Source of the DNA: Algibacter sp. L1A34
GTDB taxonomy: Bacteria; Bacteroidota; Bacteroidia; Flavobacteriales; Flavobacteriaceae
Length of the DNA stretch: 64,000 nucleotides
NCBI RefSeq assembly: GCF_009796805.1
Contig: NZ_CP047029.1
Span: forward strand, 3,052,001-3,116,000
Direction of reading: 5' to 3'
Shown piece after piece: positions 1 to 7,929 of the stretch. Position 1 is the first letter of the stretch. Each line of letters starts with the position of its first letter. The position numbers were made by a program, and so were the translations under genes. Below the pieces are notes generated by a model. It was not told the DNA's origin. It worked only from the letters and a program-made list of their open reading frames with translations, and ran no database searches.

Positions 1-1824
1 GCATCAGGAACTTATAATGTAACTGTAACAGATGGTTATAATTGTAGCGCAACTTCGTTAGATATCATTATTGCAGAACCTGCAGATATTCAAGCATCGT
101 TAGTGAAGTCTACATCGGAAACTTGTTTAATTAGTGCAGCATTGACATTAAGTGCTACTGGAGGAACTGGTATTTATGAATATAGTAACGTAAGTGATTT
201 TGCAACAGTTATAGGATCGTTCGTATCAGAGGTTACTTTTGATGCTGCACCAGGAACGTATATGTATTATGTGCGTGATGCAAATGGTTGTCTTGCTAAT
301 GCATCTAACGAAATAATTATAGATCCTTTACTTGATTTAAAGGTGAATTTAGATACTACAAATGCTAGTATTAATTGTTCTGGAGATGATACAGGTGTTA
401 TTATAGCTAAGGCTGAAGGAGGTTTAGGTAACTATGTTTATACGTTGCAAGATGCTTCTGGAACCGATATAAGTCCAGTACCAACTCAAAATAGTCCTGG
501 TGTATTTACAGATTTACCAGCAGGAGATTATTTAATTGAAGTAGAAAGTGGCGACTGTTTAGAGATTAGTGCTCCTGTATCAATTTCTGAACCAACAAAT
601 CCATTAAGCGTTGCTTATAATGTTATAAATGTTACTTGTGCGGGAATAAATAATGGAATTTTAGAAATAAATGCTACGGGTGGATCTGGAATTATTAAAT
701 ATGCAATTTCACCAAGATTAGATCGCTTTTTTGAAGATGCTACTTTTGAAGATTTAGCACCGGGAATCTATCAAGCTATTGTTCAAGATCAATTAGGTTG
801 TTTTGTAATCATTGATTTTGAGGTTGAAGATGCCGAGCCTGTCTTATTAAATATTGTACCAAATTCTATATTCCCAGCCGTTTGTGATGGTGATATGGAT
901 GGTGAATTTAGTGTTGAAATATCAGGAGGTGAAATGCCATACAGTGTTGTTTTAGATGATGAAGATGGTGTTTATACAACTGGAGCAGCAACACAAATAG
1001 AATTCGATTTTACAGGTTTAGAAGGTGGTGATCATATTGTTTTCGTACGTGATAACTTAGGTTGCGAAAGTGAATGGAATATTACATTCCCAGAATCTGT
1101 TCTTATAGATCCTCAACTTAACATTGAGTATGGTTGTGTTGATAATGCATCAAGTAACACCGTGACAATTTCTGTAGATGAAAGTATCACAGATACTTCA
1201 GATTTAGATTATTCTCTAGATGGAGGTGTATCATACCAAGCTAGTAATATTTTCTTAGATGTTCCTGCAGGATTAAATCACTATGTTAATGTTAGACATA
1301 CCAATGGCTGTATTAAACGTACAGAGCTTTTTGATATTTCTGAAATTCTACCATTAGAATTGGCTATAGAAGCAGGAGGTTTAAATGAAATTGTTGCAAC
1401 GGCAACAGGAGGAGTAGAGCCATATGAGTTTACATTAAACGGCGAATCGTACGGAAGTACTAGTGATTTTATATATTACGAGTCTAGAGATTATACTGTA
1501 ACTGTAACCGATAGAAATGGTTGTATAGCAACTGCAACAATGTATTTTGAGTTTATTGATGTGTGTATAACTAATTATTTCACACCAAATGGCGATGGTG
1601 TTTTAGATGAGTGGGGCCCAGGTTGTACATCTATTTATAATGATTTAACTTTCGAGATTTTCGATAGATATGGTCGTGTTGTAGCTAAATTAAGAGCTGG
1701 ACAAAAATGGAATGGTAAATATCATGGTAAAGAGTTACCTACTGGAGATTACTGGTATGTAGTGAAACTGAATGATAGTAGAAATAATAAAGAGTTTGTT
1801 GGACATTTTACACTTTATAGATAA
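1..1824 (+). CDS. Giant T9SS type B cargo protein with SprB-like repeats (3' part)
   Basis: The reading frame is open from base 1, so the gene starts upstream of the window; about 607 codons are visible. A GTG at 103 is an internal codon, not a start. The protein is a string of roughly 80-residue beta-rich repeats, each with a GG(S/T/L)G..Y.Y pattern, a L.AG.Y...V.D..GC ending and paired cysteines, matching the SprB repeat family of gliding adhesins. The last ~90 residues (YFTPNGDG...FDRYGR...G.YWY...F.GHFTLYR) are the gliding-motility-associated C-terminal domain (CHU_C, T9SS type B sorting signal). The protein is therefore expected to be exported through the type IX system and displayed at the cell surface, probably as an adhesin. 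The downstream PorP/SprF gene begins at its stop codon, the usual pairing for such cargo. The exact ligand cannot be read from sequence. Confidence 0.9.
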   Translation, partial: ASGTYNVTVTDGYNCSATSLDIIIAEPADIQASLVKSTSETCLISAALTLSATGGTGIYEYSNVSDFATVIGSFVSEVTFDAAPGTYMYYVRDANGCLANASNEIIIDPLLDLKVNLDTTNASINCSGDDTGVIIAKAEGGLGNYVYTLQDASGTDISPVPTQNSPGVFTDLPAGDYLIEVESGDCLEISAPVSISEPTNPLSVAYNVINVTCAGINNGILEINATGGSGIIKYAISPRLDRFFEDATFEDLAPGIYQAIVQDQLGCFVIIDFEVEDAEPVLLNIVPNSIFPAVCDGDMDGEFSVEISGGEMPYSVVLDDEDGVYTTGAATQIEFDFTGLEGGDHIVFVRDNLGCESEWNITFPESVLIDPQLNIEYGCVDNASSNTVTISVDESITDTSDLDYSLDGGVSYQASNIFLDVPAGLNHYVNVRHTNGCIKRTELFDISEILPLELAIEAGGLNEIVATATGGVEPYEFTLNGESYGSTSDFIYYESRDYTVTVTDRNGCIATATMYFEFIDVCITNYFTPNGDGVLDEWGPGCTSIYNDLTFEIFDRYGRVVAKLRAGQKWNGKYHGKELPTGDYWYVVKLNDSRNNKEFVGHFTLYR

Positions 1825-1865
1825 TGAAGAAGAGTCTGTTTATGTTTAACACTAAAAGAATTCAA

Positions 1866-2840
1866 ATGAAAAAAATATTAGTATATCTGCTTCTTATGGT
1901 TATGGCAAATGCTTATAGTCAAGAACTTAATTTACCTGTTTTTACACAACATTTAGCAGAAAATGATTTTGTAATATCTCCAACCTATGCTGGAATTGGT
2001 GATAACTTGAGAATTAGAGCCAACGGTTTAACACAGTGGGTAGGTATAAAAGATGCACCAGATAATCAATCTATTTATGCCGATTTTAGAATAGCCGATC
2101 GCTCTGGTGTAGGTGTTTCATTTTACAATGATAGAAATGGCTATACTATTCAAACTGGTGCTAAATTTTCATTTGCACATCACCTTATTTTAGATTATTA
2201 TTCTAAGCAATATTTATCTTTTGGTATTTCTTTAAATCTGAATAATTTCAGAATTGATATTGATCAATTTAACACAACTATTGAGAACCCATCTTTAGAT
2301 CCCTTTATTACCGATAATAGAAAAACATCAAATCAGAATTTCGATGTTGGTGCGTTATATAGAAATCACGGCTTCTTTTTAAGTTTTAATGCTAATAATG
2401 TTCTAGCCAAAGAGCTTGAAGATTTTAGAGAACTAGAACCTAATTTACTTTTAAACTATCAAATATATTCGGGATACACTTTTAGTGGGCCTAAGAAAAG
2501 TGGTTTAGAATTTGAGCCTTCCATTTTTTATCAAATGTTTGCAAGTGATAAACGTTCGGCAACCGATATCAACTTAAAAATGCGTAAATTTAGTAGAAAC
2601 GAAGATTACTATTGGGCAGGAATTTCTTATCGTTTTCTGAATGACCAGTTAATGAAACCATTAAACATTGGACCTATGGCGGGTTTTAAAAAATCGCAAT
2701 TCTATTTTGGGTATTCTTATCAAATTACAATGAATGGCTTATCATCTTATAACTCAGGAACGCATGTAATAACTGTTGGGTTCGACTTCTTACAAGGTAT
2801 TAGTAATTGCCCCTGTACGCAAAGTGCTGTGCATAAGTAA
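1866..2840 (+). CDS. PorP/SprF family T9SS outer-membrane protein
   Basis: This is a PorP/SprF-family outer-membrane beta-barrel, 324 aa from the ATG at 1866. A longer frame opens at 1824 (TAATG overlap with the preceding stop), but the 14 extra residues precede a clean signal peptide (MKKILVYLLLMVMANAYSQ), so 1866 is preferred. Typical family traits are visible: FTQHLAENDFVISPTYAGI near the mature N terminus (the PorP 'Q...N....NPAYAG' motif), alternating hydrophobic strands, and FGYSYQIT near the end. In F. johnsoniae, SprF is needed for surface localisation of SprB, and cargo proteins with type B sorting domains are commonly encoded beside a SprF-like partner. The tight coupling to the preceding SprB-repeat gene supports the same role here. 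Confidence 0.88.
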   Translation: MKKILVYLLLMVMANAYSQELNLPVFTQHLAENDFVISPTYAGIGDNLRIRANGLTQWVGIKDAPDNQSIYADFRIADRSGVGVSFYNDRNGYTIQTGAKFSFAHHLILDYYSKQYLSFGISLNLNNFRIDIDQFNTTIENPSLDPFITDNRKTSNQNFDVGALYRNHGFFLSFNANNVLAKELEDFRELEPNLLLNYQIYSGYTFSGPKKSGLEFEPSIFYQMFASDKRSATDINLKMRKFSRNEDYYWAGISYRFLNDQLMKPLNIGPMAGFKKSQFYFGYSYQITMNGLSSYNSGTHVITVGFDFLQGISNCPCTQSAVHK

Positions 2841-2876
2841 TGCTTAAATTATTGCATTTAAAATAAAATGTTACAT

Positions 2877-2884
2877 TACTTTTG
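2877..2884 (+). promoter_or_regulatory. Promoter -7 box for the MFS gene
   Basis: TACTTTTG matches the Bacteroidota TAnnTTTG -7 consensus and lies 28 nt before the start at 2912. A TATTG about 22 nt upstream may serve as a weak -33 element. Confidence 0.55.
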
Positions 2885-2911
2885 CAACTTCAAAAAGTAA
2901 TATTTTTTTAA

Positions 2912-4054
2912 ATGGAATTACGAGTAAAACAGCGCATTGCTTTAAGCGTTTACTTTTTTTTATCTGGGATTTGTTTTGCAACTTGGGCATCACGAATTCC
3001 AACTATAAAAACTTTTTTTAATTTAAATGAAGCGGAACTAGGTACCATACTTATTGCTATGCCAGTAAGTTCCTTGATTGGTTTGCCTATTTCTGGCTGG
3101 CTAGTTTCTAAATTCGATAGTCGTATTCCATTAATATTTGCCTTTGTTTGTTTTTCAATATCATTGGCTATGATTGGTTTTGCAACAACCACATTAGGAT
3201 TGATTTTGTCAATTTCTAGTTTTGCTTTTTGTTTACGAATTTTGAATATTTCGATTAACACACAATCCATTACCTTACAGAAAAAATTTGAAAAGCGGGT
3301 AGTAGGAGCTTTTCACGGACTTTGGAGCACAGGTGGCTTGTTTGGTGTGTTATATTCAACTATCATGGTTAAGTTTAAAGTGCCTATCCATATTCATTTA
3401 TTAAGTATAGCCATTTTTGCAATATTTGTAGCTTTGGCAACCTATAGGTATACTTTAAAAAATGATAAAGCACCTTCTGGAAATAAATTAATAGTAAGCA
3501 AGCCTGATCCTTACATTATGTGTTTAGGGTTAATTGTGTTTTTTGCAGCCATTTGCGAAGGTGGTATGTTCGATTGGAGTGGTGTCTATTTTAAAGAAGT
3601 TTTAAAAGAAGATGTTTTTACGTATGGCTATTTAATGTTTATGACTACTATGGCGTTGTCTCGTTTCTTCTCAGATAAATTAGTGACAAGAATAGGTGTT
3701 TTAAAAACGTATATTTTAAGTAGTTCTTTAGTTGTTATCGGGATATCTATGGCAGTACTATTTCCTAAGTTTTGGACCGCATTATTTGGGTTCTTTTTAG
3801 TTGGTTTTGGTACGGCTGCCTTTTTTCCTGTAACGATGTCTTTAGCAGGAAACTCTAAAAAGTATTCGCCAGGTATGGCTATTTCAATTATAACGACTTA
3901 CGCTATTATAGGTATGCTTATTGGGCCACCGCTAATAGGTTATCTGGCACATGCTTTTGGATTAAGAAATGCCTTTATACTTTTCATTGTTGTTGGTTTA
4001 TCATTTATTCCTGTAGCTTTTGGTCTTTTTAAATTTGAAGAAAAAGAAGCTTAA
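2912..4054 (+). CDS. MFS transporter (YbjJ/fucose-permease-like)
   Basis: 380-aa integral membrane protein with about 12 hydrophobic segments. The N terminus has the YbjJ-type pattern (FFLSGICFATWASRIP...LNEAELGTILIAMP) and a loop 2-3 motif GWLVSKFDSR resembling the MFS motif A. The substrate is not determinable; relatives are annotated as YbjJ-like or sugar/FucP-like permeases. It is transcribed alone from the promoter at 2877 and faces the convergent glutaminyl cyclase gene across a hairpin terminator. Twelve spans and a full family length argue for an intact gene. Confidence 0.82.
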   Translation: MELRVKQRIALSVYFFLSGICFATWASRIPTIKTFFNLNEAELGTILIAMPVSSLIGLPISGWLVSKFDSRIPLIFAFVCFSISLAMIGFATTTLGLILSISSFAFCLRILNISINTQSITLQKKFEKRVVGAFHGLWSTGGLFGVLYSTIMVKFKVPIHIHLLSIAIFAIFVALATYRYTLKNDKAPSGNKLIVSKPDPYIMCLGLIVFFAAICEGGMFDWSGVYFKEVLKEDVFTYGYLMFMTTMALSRFFSDKLVTRIGVLKTYILSSSLVVIGISMAVLFPKFWTALFGFFLVGFGTAAFFPVTMSLAGNSKKYSPGMAISIITTYAIIGMLIGPPLIGYLAHAFGLRNAFILFIVVGLSFIPVAFGLFKFEEKEA

Positions 4055-4069
4055 AACTGTTTATAAAAA

Positions 4070-4105
4070 AAAGTCAAAAAGAGATTTAACCATCTTTTTG
4101 ACTTT
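4070..4105 (-). terminator. Rho-independent terminator between convergent genes
   Basis: Perfect 13-bp inverted repeat (4070-4082 with 4093-4105, loop of about 10 nt). On the minus strand it is followed by a run of T, so it mainly terminates the gene at 4129-5163. It may also stop transcription of the MFS gene. Confidence 0.75.
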
Positions 4106-4128
4106 CTAAGGAATAAACTATTAAGTTT

Positions 4129-5163
4129 TTATTTTTCCATTACCTCTACTTCAAATAATTTATCCCAGTGCTTACCTGTAACAAATATGGTTTTAGTTTT
4201 TGGATTGTAAGCAATGCCGTTTAAAACATCTAAACCTTCGTGTTGGGTTACTAGTTTCTTTAATGGAGAAAAGTCGATTACACCTATTACTGCACCGTTT
4301 TTTGGGTTAATAATAGCTACACCATCTTTTTGGTAACGGTTAGCGAAAATGTTATCATCAATCCATTCCATTTCATTAATACCAATAATTTTACCTTTAT
4401 TGGTAAACACTTGTATGTAGCCTTCTTCAACTAAAGTTTCAGGATTTAATAACCATATTTTTTCGGTACCATCGCTTTTATAAATCGATTTCTCATTATG
4501 TGTTAAACCCCAACCTTCTTTACTATTAGCGTATTTAAAGCTGTCTAATTTTTCGAATGTATTTACATCGTAAACAAAACCAGTTCCTTTTTGCCAAGTT
4601 AATTGATAAATTTTATCATTTAAAACTGTTAATCCTTCACCAAAAAACTCATCGGCTAAATTGATGTTTTTAAGAATTTCTCCTGTTTTATAGTCTACTT
4701 TTCTAAGTTTAGATTCTTTATTTTGGCCAGTGCTTTCATATAATGTATCATTATAAAACTCTAAACCTTGTGTATAAGATGTAATATCGTGTGGGTATTC
4801 GTTTAAAATTTTATAGGTGAATATTTTTGGTGATTCATCATTCAAAATAGTAACGGAAGTATTTATACTTTGTTTCTCACCATTATAATAAACTGTAGCT
4901 TCAATAGTTTGTTTACCTAATTTAAAATTGCTTAAAGCTGTATTATTTTCAATTCGCTTACCGTTTAAAGTATAGGAAACAGAATCAATTTTATGACTTT
5001 TTTTATTTTCTAAAGAAAGTTTTAAGGTCTTATTTACTGAAATATTCCCTTTTTCAGCGTTCGTTATAACGTTGAAATCATTTTTTTTTAGTCCGTTATT
5101 AGATCCGCAAGCAATAATTAGTGTGCTTAAAAATATGATTATTAAGTGTTTGAATGTTTTCAT
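4129..5163 (-). CDS. Glutaminyl-peptide cyclotransferase-like lipoprotein
   Basis: 344 aa with a lipoprotein signal (LSTLIIAC, Cys19), then an Ig-like N-terminal stretch of about 85 residues. From about residue 110 follows a five-bladed beta-propeller of the plant/bacterial glutamine cyclotransferase family (Glu_cyclase_2): YPHDITSYTQGLEF, GQ..ESKLRKVD, FGEGLTVL.DKIYQLTW, GWGLTH and LNGIAYN.....FVTGKHW. The family converts N-terminal Gln to pyroglutamate. In Bacteroidota many T9SS and lipoprotein substrates begin with Gln after signal cleavage, so a periplasmic or outer-membrane maturation role is plausible. The family assignment is strong; the substrates are inferred. Confidence 0.85.
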   Translation of the reverse strand: MKTFKHLIIIFLSTLIIACGSNNGLKKNDFNVITNAEKGNISVNKTLKLSLENKKSHKIDSVSYTLNGKRIENNTALSNFKLGKQTIEATVYYNGEKQSINTSVTILNDESPKIFTYKILNEYPHDITSYTQGLEFYNDTLYESTGQNKESKLRKVDYKTGEILKNINLADEFFGEGLTVLNDKIYQLTWQKGTGFVYDVNTFEKLDSFKYANSKEGWGLTHNEKSIYKSDGTEKIWLLNPETLVEEGYIQVFTNKGKIIGINEMEWIDDNIFANRYQKDGVAIINPKNGAVIGVIDFSPLKKLVTQHEGLDVLNGIAYNPKTKTIFVTGKHWDKLFEVEVMEK

Positions 5164-5217
5164 TTCGAGCTTTAAATTTTAAGCAAGATATTTATTTAAA
5201 ATCAGTTAAAAAAAATA

Positions 5218-5247
5218 TTGTGAATTTTTTAAAAGGTTGTATATTTG
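5218..5247 (+). promoter_or_regulatory. SRP RNA promoter (-33 TTG, -7 TATATTTG)
   Basis: TATATTTG at 5240-5247 is a perfect TAnnTTTG box with a TTG 19 nt upstream (5218-5220). It lies 6 nt before the first base of the RNA, the spacing expected of a Bacteroidota housekeeping promoter. Confidence 0.75.
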
Positions 5248-5252
5248 CACCC

Positions 5253-5346
5253 GGCAAGTCCTACACAACTAGCTCCTGTTGAATCCTCCAGGGCGGGAAC
5301 GCAGCAAAGGTAAATGGTCGTAGCAGTGTGATGTAGGTAGCTTGCC
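5253..5346 (+). ncRNA. ffs: Signal recognition particle RNA (bacterial small type, 4.5S)
   Basis: A ~94-nt RNA whose ends pair (GGCAAG at 5253 with CTTGCC at 5341-5346). It contains the conserved SRP helix-8 asymmetric loop region (CCAGGGCGGGAACGCAGCAA, then GGTAAATGGTCG), the Ffh-binding hallmark. A run of nine T follows immediately as the terminator. It binds Ffh to target nascent membrane and secreted proteins. Single gene with its own strong promoter. Confidence 0.95.
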
Positions 5347-5500
5347 TTTTTTTTTACAATAAACTGAAATCTTGAAAGCTTAGGCTTATCGAGATTTTTT
5401 AGTTTTATATTGTATCTTCTTTATAAAACAATTTTAATAATTTAAGTGGTATATTAAAATTCATTATTAATTTTACATTTTTAATTTTCATACAAAAAGC

Positions 5501-6304
5501 ATGTCTAAAGTTGTATTAATCACAGGAGGTTCTTCGGGAATAGGTAAATCTATTGGCGAGTTTTTAAAAACTAACGGATTTATTGTTTACGGAACCAGTA
5601 GAAATCCGGAGAAATACAAGGGTAGTAAATTTCCTATTTTGGCTTTAGATGTAAAGGATAATCAAACTATTGAAGAAACAGTTGCTACAATAATTGCAAA
5701 TGAAGGCAAGTTAGATGTGGTAATTAATAACGCTGGCGCGGGAATTACAGGTCCAATTGAAGAAATTCCAGATGTTGAAATCAAGAATAATTTCGATACT
5801 AATTTTTTCGGACCTATTAATGTAATAAAAGCCGTTTTGCCCCAAATGCGCGTACAAAATTCGGGTTTAATTATTAATGTAACATCTATTGCTGGTTATA
5901 TGGGGTTACCGTATCGTGGTGTTTATAGTGCGAGTAAAGGCGCCTTAGAATTGATAACAGAAGCGTTTAGAATGGAGTTGAAAGATTTCAATATTAAAAT
6001 GACTAATGTAGCACCTGGCGATTTTGCAACCAATATTGCTGCAGGACGCTATCATGCACCATTACTAGAAAATTCACCTTACAAAAAACCTTACGGTGAA
6101 ACTTTAAGTTTAATGGACTCTCATGTTGATGGAGGAAGTGATCCTAATGAAATGGCAAAGGCTGTTTTTAGTATAATAAACTCCAAAAACCCTAAAATAC
6201 ATTATAAAGTTGGTGCGTTTATGCAGAAGTTTTCAATTGTCTTAAAACGAATTCTTCCAGATGCGGTCTATGAAAAAATGCTTATGAATCACTATAAGCT
6301 TTAG
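5501..6304 (+). CDS. SDR family oxidoreductase
   Basis: 267-aa classical short-chain dehydrogenase/reductase. The NAD(P)-binding motif TGGSSGIG is at residues 8-15, NNAG is present, and the catalytic set is Ser129, Tyr142 and Lys146 (YSASK). The Rossmann fold fills the N-terminal two thirds. The substrate is unknown; the C-terminal segment (NPKIHYKVGAFMQKFSIVLKRILP) resembles SDRs annotated as retinol- or steroid-dehydrogenase-like enzymes, which is not diagnostic. It is transcribed alone and converges on the thioredoxin-fold lipoprotein gene, with only 6 nt between the two stops. Confidence 0.85.
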   Translation: MSKVVLITGGSSGIGKSIGEFLKTNGFIVYGTSRNPEKYKGSKFPILALDVKDNQTIEETVATIIANEGKLDVVINNAGAGITGPIEEIPDVEIKNNFDTNFFGPINVIKAVLPQMRVQNSGLIINVTSIAGYMGLPYRGVYSASKGALELITEAFRMELKDFNIKMTNVAPGDFATNIAAGRYHAPLLENSPYKKPYGETLSLMDSHVDGGSDPNEMAKAVFSIINSKNPKIHYKVGAFMQKFSIVLKRILPDAVYEKMLMNHYKL

Positions 6305-6310
6305 GCTAAA

Positions 6311-7735
6311 TTATTTTTTGAGTAGGCCAAGAAGTTGATCTTCAAACTTGCTATAAAAAATATTAGTATTGCCGTTAGATATCGTTTTGTTTTTATTTAT
6401 TATGAAGGTTTTAGTTACTGGATGAATAGCTAAAGCTTCCGATGCTAATTTTGGCGATTTAAAAAAGTATTCGTTTCCACTAACAAAGCCATTAGATTGT
6501 AATAGGCGTCTTGCTTTATTTACATTATAATTATCAATATTGATACTTATAAAAGTTACTTCTGGATATTTTGCTTTTAAACTTTTTAGTTTATGATGGC
6601 TGGTTTTAAAATGATCGTAATACATATTAGACCAAAACGTAATTACCGTTGGTCCTTTTACTATGTCACTAAGTTCTTGAGAGTTGTTTCTGTAATCTAC
6701 AATATCAAGAGGCGGTAGCTTATTTCCTTTATCTAATTTACTAACAGCCTCGGCATAATTAATAATCATTTGTTTGCCTTTCTCATTTTCTGTTTTGGCT
6801 AAATAATTTTTAAGAATGGTATTTGTTTCTTTCGTATCATGACTTAACGAAAGAAATTTAACGGTGTAATGATAAAGTAATTCTTCTTTTAAACTTTTAT
6901 CAGAAATTAAACTATCTATTTGTTTAAGTCGATCTAAGTTAAAACAAAGCGAACGACCTCTTTTAAAATCAAATTTATTACAATGTGCTAAGTGTTCGTT
7001 TAAAGCCAAATTACTTATGTTCGATTTTAAAAACCATTTATAAGTAACAAAGTCTCTTAATTTAGAATTATTGTAATCAATATCTTTTCTATAGGCATAA
7101 AAATCTTTAGGAAGCGTTTTATATATTTTTTCAATTTCAGTTCTATTGCTTCTAAAAGGATAAGTTTCTTTACTAGCGTAGTAGGAAAAATTGATATGTT
7201 CTAAAATTAAATTCTCAAAAGTTTTACTAACATCATTTTTCTTTTTAAATTTTTTAAATTTAGCAAGTTGTGCTTGTTTTATCGAGTCTAATTTAGCAGT
7301 AAACTTTTCTGGATCGAGTGCTTTAAATCTTCTAACGGCTTGTTCTGTCTTTTTGTTTTCTAAAAACTCATTTAACAAAAAGTTATTTTGTTTTGCACCA
7401 CGGCCAGTGTAAACTAAAGATTCATCAAAATCGAATGTGTTTAATCTAAAAAGTAAACTGTCGTTAGGTTCAAGAATTATCATTTGATATTCACTACCAT
7501 GTTTAAAAGTGTATAAACCTGGGTGCAAATTATTAATTTTATATATAAACCTATTTCTACCGTCAAGTTTTATAGTGTCAATAATTTTATTCCTACTTTC
7601 TAAAATAATGGTATTTTCAATAGGATTTACAATTTCCCCTCCAATATATGCAAAGCCATCACTCAGGTCGTGAGCGTTATTTTTACAGCCTGATATTAAA
7701 AGTGTAATTGATAATATTGAAAATAATATTCTCAT
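6311..7735 (-). CDS. Thioredoxin-fold lipoprotein lacking the CxxC motif
   Basis: 474 aa from the ATG at 7735; an in-frame ATG at 7756 adds seven residues before the lipoprotein signal (MRILFSILSITLLISGC) and is less likely. The N-terminal ~110 residues are beta-rich and resemble the DUF4369-type domain found before TlpA-like domains. The middle is helical and charged. The last ~130 residues form a TlpA/AhpC-like thioredoxin fold (GPTVITFWSNMYYDH, FISINIDNYNVNKARRLL, HPVTKTFIINKNKTI). The place where TlpA proteins have WCxxC reads MYYDH, so no redox-active cysteine pair is present and a binding or structural role is more likely. Probably anchored to a periplasm-facing membrane. Confidence 0.7.
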   Translation of the reverse strand: MRILFSILSITLLISGCKNNAHDLSDGFAYIGGEIVNPIENTIILESRNKIIDTIKLDGRNRFIYKINNLHPGLYTFKHGSEYQMIILEPNDSLLFRLNTFDFDESLVYTGRGAKQNNFLLNEFLENKKTEQAVRRFKALDPEKFTAKLDSIKQAQLAKFKKFKKKNDVSKTFENLILEHINFSYYASKETYPFRSNRTEIEKIYKTLPKDFYAYRKDIDYNNSKLRDFVTYKWFLKSNISNLALNEHLAHCNKFDFKRGRSLCFNLDRLKQIDSLISDKSLKEELLYHYTVKFLSLSHDTKETNTILKNYLAKTENEKGKQMIINYAEAVSKLDKGNKLPPLDIVDYRNNSQELSDIVKGPTVITFWSNMYYDHFKTSHHKLKSLKAKYPEVTFISINIDNYNVNKARRLLQSNGFVSGNEYFFKSPKLASEALAIHPVTKTFIINKNKTISNGNTNIFYSKFEDQLLGLLKK

Positions 7736-7899
7736 ATAAAGTCTTGGTTTTTGCAAAGTATCTACAGAACAAAAATATGCCTTGTTTTCATAATCTGCTG
7801 TTAATGCGTTGTTAAATGTTATTTAGACTAATAATGGATTAAAGCTTTAACACTGCAAAAATTAGAGCTTCTAAGTTTCTTCTTACCAATGTATTTTTT

Positions 7900-7907
7900 T
7901 ACTTTTG
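7900..7907 (+). promoter_or_regulatory. Promoter -7 box for the ABC-F gene
   Basis: TACTTTTG matches TAnnTTTG and lies 22 nt upstream of the ATG at 7930. Confidence 0.6.
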
Positions 7908-7929
7908 CAAAAAAAATAAACAACCTTTT

